From Apostichopus japonicus (taxonomy: Eukaryota > Echinodermata > Holothuroidea > Aspidochirotida > Stichopodidae), in contig NC_092572.1 of NCBI RefSeq assembly GCF_037975245.1, positions 7,701,501 to 7,765,500 on the forward strand: a DNA stretch of 64,000 bases, given 5' to 3'. Below, one piece after another: positions 14,866-24,800 of the stretch (the first letter of the stretch is position 1; the number at the start of each line of letters is the position of its first letter). Below the pieces are notes generated by a model. It had not been told where the DNA came from. It did not search any database and was given only the letters and a program-made list of their open reading frames with translations. A program made the position numbers and the translations under genes.

Positions 14866-15215
14866 TAACACCAACAATTGAAATTGTTGGGGAAAGCGTG
14901 GTTGTGAATACGGATACTAGCAGTACACGTTCGGCTATTGAGGGTTCGGATTTTGAGATACAATGTGCTATTTTCAACACTATTCTACCGTTAAACGTGA
15001 CGTGGTTACAGAACTGAATTTATAACAGAACTGACACTTTTACTGACGTCACGAAACTAGAGATGAAAATTTGACATCAAATTTGAAGTTCGAAATGAGA
15101 GTCAATATTCAATATTTCACATGTAAAGTTAATGGCAGATATGTAGTCAACCAAGAGAGTGAAATTATAATCCACATCCAAAATCCTAAGTCAATTACAC
15201 TGGACGACACATCAG
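14866..15215 (+). pseudogene. K1 Ig-domain exon with stop and frameshift
   Basis: Reads TPTIEIVGESVVVNT, FEIQCAIFN and LPLNVTWLQ, then TGA at 15015-15017. After a +1 shift near 15070 it reads NLTSNLKFEMRV and YFTCKVNG. Cys, Trp and Cys are spaced as in a C2-type Ig domain and it aligns with the K2 exon at 37902-38213 (FNITWI). Confidence 0.8.
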
Positions 15216-15368
15216 GTAACAATTTAGTTCATTTGTGACTTCCATATAGTTATAGTTTGGGCTCGCAACGAGATACCTCAAAGAAACGTTATTGAAGCTC
15301 GGTACAGTTGTCTTCACTGTCTACACTCTCAGACAAGCAACTGCTGTAGGAAGCAGGACACTTCGCCC

Positions 15369-15488
15369 AACAACCATTTCGCCAAACTACCATTTCGCCC
15401 AACCTTACCATTTCGCCCAACCAGCCTGGTCATTTCGCCCAACCAGCCTGGTCATTTCGCCCAACCAGTCTGGTCATTTCGCCCAACC
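15369..15488. repeat. Tandem repeat, catttcgcccaacc core
   Basis: About six units beginning catttcgcc. The last three are 22-bp units, catttcgcccaaccagcctg plus gt, with minor changes. It lies in the K1 Ig-TM intron. Confidence 0.9.
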
Positions 15489-15505
15489 TTGATTAAATAT
15501 GATAT

Positions 15506-15780
15506 TTCAAAAGGAAACGTTCGGGATATTAAGAAAACTTGAGGATTGATCAGTGTGTTAGGGGTTAGGTTTGATAGTAAACGTTCGAATATTAACTTTT
15601 TAAGGAATATTAAGGAAACTTGAAGTCCTTTACTTTGTATAACTTTAGTAAGGAAACGTTCGGGAATTTTTAACGTAATTTTTAACCTAACCCCTAAAAC
15701 ACTGATCCATCCTCAAGATTCCTTAATATTCGGTTCGTATCCTGTAACGTTAAAAATTCCCGAACGTTTCCTTACTAAAG
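15506..15780. repeat. Imperfect long inverted repeat
   Basis: The left arm contains aaacgttcggga, cttgaggattgatcagtgtg and ttaggggttaggtt. The right arm contains their complements, cctaacccctaaaacactga, tccatcctcaag and tcccgaacgtttcc. The centre is near 15640. It is likely a foldback-type insertion. Confidence 0.75.
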
Positions 15781-15834
15781 TTATCATGCATTTGCCCCCC
15801 AATGAAAAAGTTGAGGGGGCAAATGCATGATAAG
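15779..15834. repeat. Perfect hairpin with 19-bp arms
   Basis: ttatcatgcatttgccccc is followed, after a spacer of about 15 bases, by its exact reverse complement ggggg-caaatgcatgataa. It abuts the larger inverted repeat. Confidence 0.85.
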
Positions 15835-16123
15835 CCCCCCCCAATATTTACCAAGGCTCCGAAACGTGCATCTGCTCATTTTTCAATGCATACTTGTCGA
15901 TCTGTCCGATGCACACGTATGCTATATAGGTGTAATAATTTTAGTAATTGCTGGGGAACCCTCGGCCCGTCCCCTGGCTATAGACCACATTGTCACCCCA
16001 ACCGCGTCTTCATGCCCCGTGAAAAGTAGAAGCAGTGAGTGTGAGTACCGGTAAGCGTAACACAACTTCGTCTTAGGCCAATGACTTGCCTCATTTCAGC
16101 CAGTTCTCCAACATCCCCTTACT

Positions 16124-16524
16124 TAGTGGCGGAGCGTCCATATATACAGTCAGGGGCGGATGCCCCCCCCCCCCCCTGACGGACTCAAATGGACTGCTGG
16201 CGCCCTTTTCAGCTTTTCACTACTTTTTACTTTTTCGCGATTATTTACTATTTTATTGCGCTCTCATATACCTATTGACATTTGTCATATTCTGTTGGTG
16301 TAATTTTCCGACAAAATGGCGACGACACCTATTTATTCTCCGTTTTTCTGCAAATTAGCAAGGCCCGGAAAGGGTCATTTCCTGCAATCTAGGGAGTATC
16401 TTTACTCAAAAATTGTCTGTACGCTGGTTGGCCAACCTGTGGTGGCGCTCCGCTTAGATAGTGTCGAAAGCGCCCCTACAGACCATTCTTGCCCCCCTGA
16501 CCAATTCCCCTAACTCCGCCAATA
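16124..16524. mobile_element. hAT-type MITE, perfect 8-bp target duplication
   Basis: The ends are (t)AGTGGCGGAGC and (a)CTCCGCC.A, inverted copies of CAGTGGCGGAGC. Both flanks carry the identical octamer cccttact (16116-16123 and 16525-16532), the 8-bp duplication typical of hAT insertions. The interior matches 62340-62714. No transposase frame is seen, so it is non-autonomous. It sits in a K1 intron. Confidence 0.9.
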
Positions 16525-16669
16525 CCCTTACTACACTCAAAAACGTCTTTGCGAGTACACTACGAGTAATAGCTACTCTCTTAAAACACCATCGAATAAA
16601 CAAATTACAATGTTTTTACAGACTTTTACGTGCAATCTGAGAAATTGCAGGCTTGAGACCTATATTTTA

Positions 16670-16870
16670 GGGCTAGGTATTCGCAGCATAAAACACTCGG
16701 GAAGTGCCATTTCCGGCCATTTGGGGGTTTGAAAAAACCCAACATTTTCTTGTACGCTTCGCGCCAACCGATGGTGGCGCTCCGCTTAGATAGTCTCCAC
16801 ACATTAGCCCCCCCCCCCCCCCCCCCAACAATTTTTCCGTTCCGCCGCGCCTGCTGCTGTTCGTTCCCTA
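16670..16870. mobile_element. Relative of the hAT-type MITE, fragment
   Basis: Contains the shared core gtgccatttccggcc and cttgtacgcttcgcgccaac, then ggtggcgctccgcttagata, followed by a C-run. Ends are not clear. Confidence 0.6.
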
Positions 16871-17026
16871 AATCAGTGGTACTTTGGGTTACGAAGAGAA
16901 TATTAAATAATAATAATTAACCGGTCGTTCATTATTTAAAGGAACTATGTAATTAATGAAATGCCCTTTAACACATGCCAAGAAAACTTAAAGAAATATT
17001 TTTCTTTACTCATTTAATCTATACAG

Positions 17027-17125
17027 ATACTGTTGAAGGCAAAATGGGCGTTTATTATTTTATCGTACCAATTCTCTTCACAATATCGATCTTGACGAGT
17101 TTACTGATGTTTTATAAAGTTCAAA
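17027..17125 (+). pseudogene. K1 transmembrane exon
   Basis: Reads TVEGKMGVYYFIVPILFTIS, then ILTSLLMFYKVQ: one hydrophobic span of about 22 residues followed by a basic end. It aligns with the K2 exon 39077-39175 and has the same length, 99 nt. Confidence 0.8.
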
Positions 17126-17730
17126 GTACGTAAAAATATGCTATGTTGGTATTGTTTTACGAGTAATCTATTCTTACTGAATTAGAAAAACAAACTACAA
17201 ACTTTGGAACGTCACTGAAAACGTATTAATTTAATGGGGCAAACGAAGCTTCAGAAGTGATTTGCCATAAAATCTACAAAATTGAGACTATATTTGTATA
17301 TTTCATGTGGCCAGTATAATATTTGGTGGATCATCAAATTCCTGGAGTGTGTATTCCCAGTCGCCCTTCAAGCAATTGGTAATCTTTCAAGGAGCTATGA
17401 GGTACGCTGTGAGAGTGCAAGTAGCTTAAATTGAAGCCCACATGACTGAGATTAATTTCAAATAAATACAATGTTTCAAGAGCAACCCCCTTCTGTGAAT
17501 TTTGTGTATCCGAAAATAATTCCTACTTCGACGTGAATTCACCTCATTTTGATAAGCATTTCTAAAATGAATTAAAACTCAGTTTCTGAATAGGGATAAA
17601 GAATCATATTTTCTCCATATTTTCTCCGTATGAGGTATCCGCATGCTTAAGTTTTCATAAAGCCCATTTGTAATAGTCAATATTTAGTTAATTCAATATA
17701 CCGCCAATTATCTATTGTTTCTAATTCAAG

Positions 17731-17813
17731 CGTGACTACGACAACATTCGAAACAATCAACATACCTGTTAGTGAAGAAGTACTTTATGAATCTCCAGAC
17801 GATATGGCTGGTG
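17731..17813 (+). pseudogene. K1 juxtamembrane exon
   Basis: VTTTTFETINIPVSEEVLYE followed by SPDDMAG; it needs an incoming phase 2 that the K1 TM exon does not supply. K2 has the same exon at 43543-43625. Confidence 0.75.
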
Positions 17814-18546
17814 GTAAGTTCTGTTTCCCTTGTAAAACCTGCTGATTTATTAATTCCGTGCGATCAGAGTTGTGGGGAAGGTCGATTATAATTATAATTC
17901 ATTGTAACAAAAATAAATTCATTACTAAAAAAACTATTGTAATAAAGAATGTTCGTTAAATATGTGTTGTAACTTAAAGTGTACTAGACATATCGAGGGT
18001 TGGGGAGGGGTCCAGATTCTTCAATATTAACACTCTTCGAGACATATGGGTTCAAGATAAGTCACTGTTAGGGGACGTTTATCTACAAGTTCCATGGTCA
18101 TTTACCGTTATATGACTTCGGTAGGATATATAGGTGTACTACTGGCGGCCTTTAAACAAGTATCGAGTACTATGCAATGTTAGTAAATTCACAGTCCTTG
18201 CACAGAATCATCAAAGAGACTGTTGGATTTCTTCCTTATAAATGTTAAACAAGTAAATGTTAAACTAACTCTGGAGGTGAAACTGAATTTATCTTACAAC
18301 CCCTTCCCTTTCTCTATATGTGTTTTCCCGAATGCAATTGGACATGATTTCTGGTTGCACAGTACACAAGGTACTGTGGGTTTTGAATACCTCCCCTAAA
18401 CAAAAAAAAGGACAATATAAGAAACGAAAACAACCAATAGTTGGACAGCTCAAATAAGCAGTGTTTAATCCTCATGTCACTGCTTCGACTACAGTTCTAT
18501 CCATAATATGCTTTACTCTTTTCCATGTTCCCTTTAATCTTCGCAG

Positions 18547-18693
18547 AGTTCTACTTCTATGGAGACAACACTGTGTTAAATCGAGGTGACATTATACTGA
18601 CAAGCTCTATACCTTGCACAGGACGCATAAAGAGATGGATAGCATCAACGAAAGGAAAAGATAGATCCCTCATAGTAGCAAATACTTTGTGTG
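18547..18693 (+). pseudogene. K1 kinase N-lobe exon (beta1-beta3)
   Basis: EFYFYGDNTVLNRGDIILTS, then SIPCTGRIKRWIASTKGKDR and SLIVANTLC. There is no GxGxxG loop, and Asn stands where the ATP-anchoring lysine of active kinases is expected. Confidence 0.85.
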
Positions 18694-18784
18694 GTATGTT
18701 AATGTGTGTTGCGTAGCTTCCTGATTAATTCACTATACTCTAACTACTGTGTAATTAAGTATCTGTAATGCCTGCATTAACCAT

Positions 18785-18920
18785 TAGACTAGGTATGAAT
18801 AGAACAATGGCATCTACGAAAGGAAAAGACAGATCCCCCTTATAGTTGCAAATAGGTTGTGTGTTATGTTAATGTTTGTTGCATAGCTTCCTGGTTAATT
18901 CAGTATACTCTAACAACTGT
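18785..18920 (+). pseudogene. Decayed duplicate of the N-lobe exon end
   Basis: gcatctacgaaaggaaaaga and the following 100 bp repeat the end of exon 18547-18693 and its intron, with frame damage. A matching relic sits at about 44245-44375, so this small duplication predates the large one. Confidence 0.8.
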
Positions 18921-19154
18921 TTAAGTACAAATTCTGCCACCCCGCAGCATCGGGTTCGAATATGAGAAGAAACCGGTTGTTTACAGTGCTCCTCCAGTGT
19001 ATCAGAAACAGCAGCTGGTGCTATATCAATAATGAGATGGAATCTAGATGATACGTCCAAATTACTGTATGATAATTTTAGCAGCGGTGAATGAAGAGTT
19101 TATATTTTACTGAACTGAAATGGAATCTCAGAGATATATATTGTGTTATTGCAG

Positions 19155-19265
19155 ATAGCTCAACAAACGAAGACTGGCTTCAAATCAGATTGCTGGCTGA
19201 ACATCTCAGGCATATTCCGAAGCACAGAAATGTAGTAGAAATTGTGGCGGCTGATACAGTACAAA
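19155..19265 (+). pseudogene. K1 kinase alphaC-beta4 exon
   Basis: DSSTNEDWLQIRLLAEHLRH, then IPKHRNVVEIVAADTVQ: the alphaC helix and the HRNVV strand typical of receptor tyrosine kinases. Confidence 0.85.
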
Positions 19266-19436
19266 GTAGGCAAATAAATTGTTTAAAATAGTTGATAACA
19301 ATTATGCACTATGATATCAATTATTTCTGTTTGATGAAAAATGTCATTTATTTGTTTTTATTTAATTAATTGAAACCAATTGAGCTGTTTGTTATAATAT
19401 ATTCTTGCTCCACTTTCTATGATCCAAACACTGTAG

Positions 19437-19636
19437 TTCCTTACTACATTTACACGGAATACATCACAAATGGTACTTTAAGGGATGTCCTTTGTAAAGC
19501 GAAATACGACGATGTCTATTCCAAGACACTATACATACAAGGATTAAGTAGATCCGCTCAATCAACCGATGCCCTACGGATTGGATCATTTTTATTGGAA
19601 CCTCTGAAGGCCCTATTCTTTCTTGAATCAATAGAA
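19437..19636 (+). pseudogene. K1 kinase hinge-alphaE exon
   Basis: IPYYIYTEYITNGTLRDVLC (hinge) through LLEPLKALFFLESIE (alphaE). I place the acceptor at actgtag because this fits the phase; the conserved TATTCTTGCTCC stretch before it is then the polypyrimidine tract, not coding. Confidence 0.85.
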
Positions 19637-19831
19637 GTGAGTAACAGTGTCATATGTAACCAATCAACCTAAAGTAAGATGCATATGCGAATGGTTCTGA
19701 AGTCGCCTCTATCTTCCAACTGTTTTGTGACATATCTATCCCAAAGATTGCAGGATGGGCTATCAATGAAAAAAATACGTATATTCTTATGAAAGCACTT
19801 AAGAACACTTAAATACAAGTTTATTTTACAG

Positions 19832-19951
19832 TGTGATCATCCTGCTATTTGTTGAAGAAAGGTTCTTTTAACACCTAACATGGTGTGCAAACTGTACGAC
19901 TTCAACTTGCGGTCAGCTACCAAGAAAATGCTTTCAAATATCAAGTTTGAG
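19832..19951 (+). pseudogene. K1 catalytic-loop exon with TGA
   Basis: CDHPAIC-stop-RKVLLTPNM, then KLYDFNLRSATKK. HRD is HPA, the loop Asn is Lys and DFG is DFN. TGA at 19853-19855 replaces the TCG (Ser) of K2. Confidence 0.9.
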
Positions 19952-20097
19952 GTGAGGAAAAAACTGTTTTGGTTTACCTTGTCTTTGTTAATTTTCGTCA
20001 AATGCAACGATGATCTAAAAGTAAATGTATAAAACAATACCACAATATTTAACTAGAGGACAATCCATGGAATTACAGATCTCATCACCTCCGCACA

Positions 20098-20600
20098 ATT
20101 TAGGGCAATTTGAATTTTGACCTACGTTGACCTTTTGACCTCGATCCTTAACAACCATATCAATACTATTATAAAATGTGCCCACTTATTCTTTACATAA
20201 CTTGCGGTATGATAAACATGTGAAGGCAAAACACGTTTAAGTGAATTTCACATCTGACGTATGACATCACCAACCATGCATGCACGAGTTTCGATGGTCA
20301 GGGACCTACACAGATAGTTTGAAAAAGATTGGAGCTACAATGTAGGAGGAGTCCGAGACACACTTTTTCAAACAATTTAGACCAACATGACCTTTGACCT
20401 CAATTGCCCCTTCACCCTGACCCAAATGCTGTCCTTTTTTAACATTTATTCTCATCATTCTTTACATATCGTGTGTTCTAATGCTGTTGACAAGCAGAAC
20501 ATTGGCTAATTACAATTGTTTTCTTTGTTTGACCTTTGACATAAGACGCTTTCAATCTCGTAGGATCACGTACTCACATTTATGATGGGTGAAGTACAAT
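20098..20600. repeat. Intronic degenerate tandem repeat, ~280-bp unit
   Basis: aatttagggcaatttgaatt...gacctcgatcc and aatttagaccaacatgacct...gacctcaattg begin two diverged units. The corresponding K2 intron (45725-46150) has a shorter, rearranged version. Confidence 0.65.
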
Positions 20601-20737
20601 ATCACATCCCCATCCATTAAATATAGGGAGATGAGATAATGAATCTATTTATATATGAATATGCCATTGACTGTTTTATAAATTAACATAACTTTTACCT
20701 TATTGTTTTGACTACATGAACGTGTTCAAATTTGTAG

Positions 20738-20849
20738 GAAAACCTTCGCCTTCCATGGTTTGCCCCGGAGACCATTTTCAAGAAACATTATGACCGCGAA
20801 AGTGATGTTTGGTCTTTTGCCGTTTTCATATGGGAGATATCTTCTCAGG
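20738..20849 (+). pseudogene. K1 kinase APE-alphaF exon
   Basis: [20 protein letters not shown], then [17 protein letters not shown]. The APE motif and the alphaF SDVWSF motif are intact. Confidence 0.9.
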
Positions 20850-21149
20850 GTAAACGTTTCAGTACTAAATTTGGGGTATACACTTCGAACGCAATATACA
20901 TAAAGATAACTGTATATTATAAATATAATATATATTATGTTACGTCTAATTTATGTATTTTGCCAATTTATTTTAAATGTGAAGGTGAAATGCAAATTAC
21001 TCATATTTTTAAGGAAGAAAGTAAGAATACAAAATGTTGTATTCCCCATTTCCTTTAAGAGAAGCAATTAATGTACATGAGCAATGAATGTACTGTAAGA
21101 ACATACATTAAATGAAATAGTGTTTGTAATTGTTTCTGTTTTACTCAAG

Positions 21150-21246
21150 GTGCTTCTCCGTTTGATGGATTAGATATTATGGAGTTTGCTGATCAGCCTG
21201 ATGCCTTACCAGTTCTCTCAAAGCCTGATTTGTGTTCAGAATCTCT
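21150..21246 (+). pseudogene. K1 kinase alphaG exon
   Basis: GASPFDGLDIMEFADQPDAL, then PVLSKPDLCSES; 97 nt, the same length as in K2 and K3. Confidence 0.85.
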
Positions 21247-21558
21247 GTGAATTGTGTTCTATTTAGTTTTGGTTTGTTACTATTGGACTGTTGAATTATA
21301 CTAGATATAACTGAATATGAAAAAAGTACTTCACATGATAAAACTCCTGTTTGGATTTTGTCATTGTCTAAAAATTGTTTACAATTATTTATTCTCAAGA
21401 GCAAATATTGATTAAGAGAACATTTTAATGTTTGGAACAAACTCACGCTGGAAATACATTACGATGAATCAGCTTGATTATTTAAACACCAACTGATATT
21501 TGCTATATAAATGTACAATGCAATTTTACATTCTCTGTAATATTTTATTCAATTTCAG

Positions 21559-21658
21559 ATACGCAATTATGACGTCTTGCTTGACGGTTGATCCGGCAGA
21601 TCGAATGAGCCTTACAGCGTTGAAGACGAAGCTATTTCAGCTAATAGAAAATATTTAG
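21559..21658 (+). pseudogene. K1 kinase terminal exon (alphaH-alphaI)
   Basis: YAIMTSCLTVDPADRMSLTA, then LKTKLFQLIENI and TAG. The conserved alphaH Arg (ADRMS) is present; the tail ends right after the fold. Confidence 0.85.
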
Positions 21659-24600
21659 TGAACGTTATAAGTGCAATCTACCGTTCCAAATTTCCAGGCG
21701 CTAACGACATAAATACTTTTTGGATGGTAACACAGCTTATACAACAATGACAGGAACAGAATATATGGGACCAGATGAAATGGATTATTCGTTGGAAAGT
21801 TTTTCGTTAATATCAGTTAAGCCGTGGTAAATCACAGTTTTGTGTACATTAGGAGGTTACTCTGTTTCTGTAAAATGCACTCTCTGTCTTCACGTTCCCT
21901 TGTTCATTACCAGTATGTTCATACAAATTGAAGAAGCTTATATTCACTTATTTTTATTTTGAAGTTAGGAGTAGGACTATATGTCAGAAGATATGCTAAC
22001 CTACCGCAACGCGGTCTAAAAGTGGTCGAAATTCAGGTGAGATTCACCCATCTCCGAGCTACCGGAAGTTAATCCATATTGCTAAAATAGTACATAGCAC
22101 ACTTATGTCATAAAGGCGAGCGCAACAAGGCTATAAAAAACTAAATATACATAGTTTATACTTGTCATTTGATATGACCTCATGTTGCAGCAATCTGCTT
22201 GTATCAAGTCATTTGTACCTGTAAATAAAAATTTAACACATGCGCAGTTACCTGATCGTGTCATAAAAACGTATGAGATGGAATAATTGTAGTATTACCT
22301 CAATTTTATTGATTAATAAACACAAACGTCGACTAAGTTAGAACATTTGTATGAACAGTATTTGCCCAAAACAATAATTCTGAAAAAGAAACTGTACATA
22401 TCGCAAAATGTAGTAACTTTAAACACATGTTTAGCTGCAAATAATTGTCTAGAATACAAAAGCTTTTACCATTTGACGTATATTGACGATGCCGATCTTC
22501 TTTAACATATTCTCAGACAGAGAGGGAATTAAAACTAGGACAAAAATTATGCAATTTCAAATGGAAAATTTTAAAAACCGTTCTCACAGACTTTCTTAGT
22601 TAACATTTACGTTGAATCAAAGTAGTTATATCTATCACTTCTACTTTGATATGTAAAAACACTTCTCTTCTATAAGTATATAATTATTTTTTCGGTTGCG
22701 AGTGTAGTTTGGTTGTGTGGAAAAAATTCAAGCTATTTACGGTCTGCTAAGTTTTTATACGATATTTTTTATTAGTTTTTTCTTTTCTCTTTTTTCTTCT
22801 CAAAATATTGATGCATTTTACAATAGCTACAGCTGTAAAATTGAACAAGGCAGTTACAAAACATTTCAGCAAAATAAAGATAGTATTTTACTTGTTATCA
22901 TGTTATCAACTCGATTGAATAAATGTTAAATAGGAAGTGAAGATTGAATTCTTTCGATATTTACAATAATGATAGAATGAAATATTAAAAACACACAGTT
23001 TTCATTATTCACTTTTAATGCGTATCATAAACAATCACTATCGAAGTTTTCAAAGTTCTCGCACTTTCTGTCACTTACACAAACTATAACTGTTGTAAGC
23101 TGTGATAAAGATGAGGTTTATTTTATTGATATATAGTATTTATCTTTCAAACCGACCTTAGCTGTTTTTATTCTGGTTAGCAGGTGATAAACATATTTTT
23201 GATACGTTAACGAAAATTATTTAGATATGAGCAAAGTTTATCGGCCAAAAATGTAGGTTTGGTAATTAATTGTGTACTTGACTTCCATTACAGAATTGTT
23301 ACGTCATAAATATTCTTTAAATATAATTCTATTATAAATCTTTGATAAAATTTTGAAATAGAATTTACCCGGCTTTGAAATAAAGTGAAGAATTACCGAA
23401 ATGTTACAAGATGATACCGGAATATGCAAATATAAAGAAAAAAATGCCAGGTATTAGTCAAGACGCAAAAAACAACAAAAATCATTTTTATCAACGGATT
23501 GAATGTTGCTTGTTGTCTCTTGATTTGACAAAAGCCTTTCAAAGACTTAAACAGATAAAAACTAGTGCCCTTTACCTATATTCAGGGCATCAATCATGAG
23601 GGAGGTAGGGGGACACGTGCCCAAATGATGGGGACACTATATGAAATTTCCCCCTGTCCCAGGTTTAGTGAAGGTCGCGTGTAGGCGTTAGGATTATCAA
23701 GCTCATAATGACTCGTGTATCTCATAAAAGGAGCTCAAACATTGATGACTAGTTATGTCTCATCTGCGCACACCCCCCCCCCCCCCCTTCACGTTGCAAC
23801 AAGAATTACGGACTCCATACCCAATAATGCTTTTTACATGTACGTGTTACACCATGTTTGCATATTTGAGACATCTGTATAACAAAGTGTTTTTATCTTG
23901 TGTGCAAAATTTTAGAATGTTTCCGTCTTTGGTTTAGGTTTCAAGTTTATTAATAATGAAGAAGGCCCTAAGTAACACTCGCATGTTAAATAGATAATCC
24001 TTTCTTAATTTAAATCTAATTCCTTTGTACTATGTGATTATTTTGGAAATATATTATGACTGACATATCAATTCAGGGACCAAACATAAGCAAACTTCCA
24101 CTCTTCTAGATATGAGTCCGCCCCTGGGCCCCCACCGGGGCTTCTTCCCTGGACCACATCAGGTATCGTAAGTCGGGCCACTGGACCCCACTCGATAAAG
24201 GCTTTGCACGATAGCGCTCGCACATGCCTTCAATTTTATCCACGTTCTGTCATTTATGTCCTCGTCGTCACTTTATAATTAGGATTGACGCCCCTGCTTA
24301 TATTAATGAAACCTTTGATGTCTCTAATTGCTTAACAGTCATCAATTAGAATTGTTTTTAAAGATCCATGCTGGTTGATTTCCTTTTAACATTTCATACC
24401 AGAAGGTTCTAGAAATAATACGACGGATCCGCCAACAACATAGTTCATTCCAGTTTGACTATTGAAGTTTTCCTGTTCACAAAGTAATTCGAGTCGGTTG
24501 ACCTAAAATGACCTCTGCATAAACAATATGTGCTCATTTATTGAATCCACACTCGTAGTAGGAAATTCATTCGCTTGTGGAGTCTCCAGGAGCGGTTGAT

Positions 24601-24699
24601 TTCAAACAACTGTAGCAACGCTCACGAAGACTTTACAAACTCCGGTATTTTGGAATTTCGTTTAAGTACATATAACGACATATAAACGACTGATTACAT
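21659..24699. other. Convergent 3' intergenic region between K1 and B
   Basis: Holds the K1 3' UTR with AATAAA at 22224-22229 and, on the other strand, AATAAA at 24537-24542 that could serve copy B. A stretch of about 450 bp (about 23445-23900, with a C-run at 23770) is absent from the corresponding place near 49060, so it is a copy-specific insertion or deletion. No gene seen. Confidence 0.6.
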
Positions 24700-24800
24700 T
24701 TACAAGTCTTTTGGAAATACTGCAATTCCCCATCTTCCTGTCTCTGGTTTGAACTTTGGTACACTCATGGTAAAAGGCGATATCTTCTTACAGTTATATA
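24700..24800 (-). CDS. Copy B terminal exon
   Basis: IYNCKKISPFTMSVPKFKPE, then TGRWGIAVFPKDL and TAA; acceptor ttttttag. The counterpart in C, 49844-49944, has the same 101-nt length and an open frame despite many replacements. Confidence 0.75.

Larger units (their letters stand above)
14489..21658 (+). pseudogene. K1: Ig-TM-tyrosine pseudokinase receptor, disrupted
   Basis: Exons: signal peptide 14489-14540, Ig 14866-15215, TM 17027-17125, juxtamembrane 17731-17813, kinase fold 18547-18693, 19155-19265, 19437-19636, 19832-19951, 20738-20849, 21150-21246 and 21559-21658 (TAG). It would be a type I membrane protein with an intracellular tyrosine-kinase-like domain. Key catalytic positions are lost: no glycine loop in ILTSSIPCTGRIKRW, the VAVK-type lysine is Asn (IVANTL), HRD reads HPA, and DFG reads DFN. 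The fold is kept (YTEYITNGTL hinge, [25 protein letters not shown]). Lesions: TGA at 15015 and a frameshift near 15070 in the Ig exon, TGA at 19853 where K2 has Ser, and no 40-nt juxtamembrane exon, so the TM exon joins the next in a frame that stops at once. Only one Ig domain is found, against two in K2. An AATAAA lies at 22224. Confidence 0.85.

Noticed and set aside
15802-16513. Several overlapping plus-strand frames with Pro-rich segments
   Set aside because: They lie in the hairpin, MITE and C-run sequences and have no family resemblance.
19370-19436. Open frame encoding YSCSTFYDPNTV before the hinge exon in K1, conserved in K2
   Set aside because: No AG acceptor in a fitting phase precedes it. 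The actctgtag-type AG at 19436 fits the phase exactly, with this stretch as its polypyrimidine tract; conservation reflects recent duplication.
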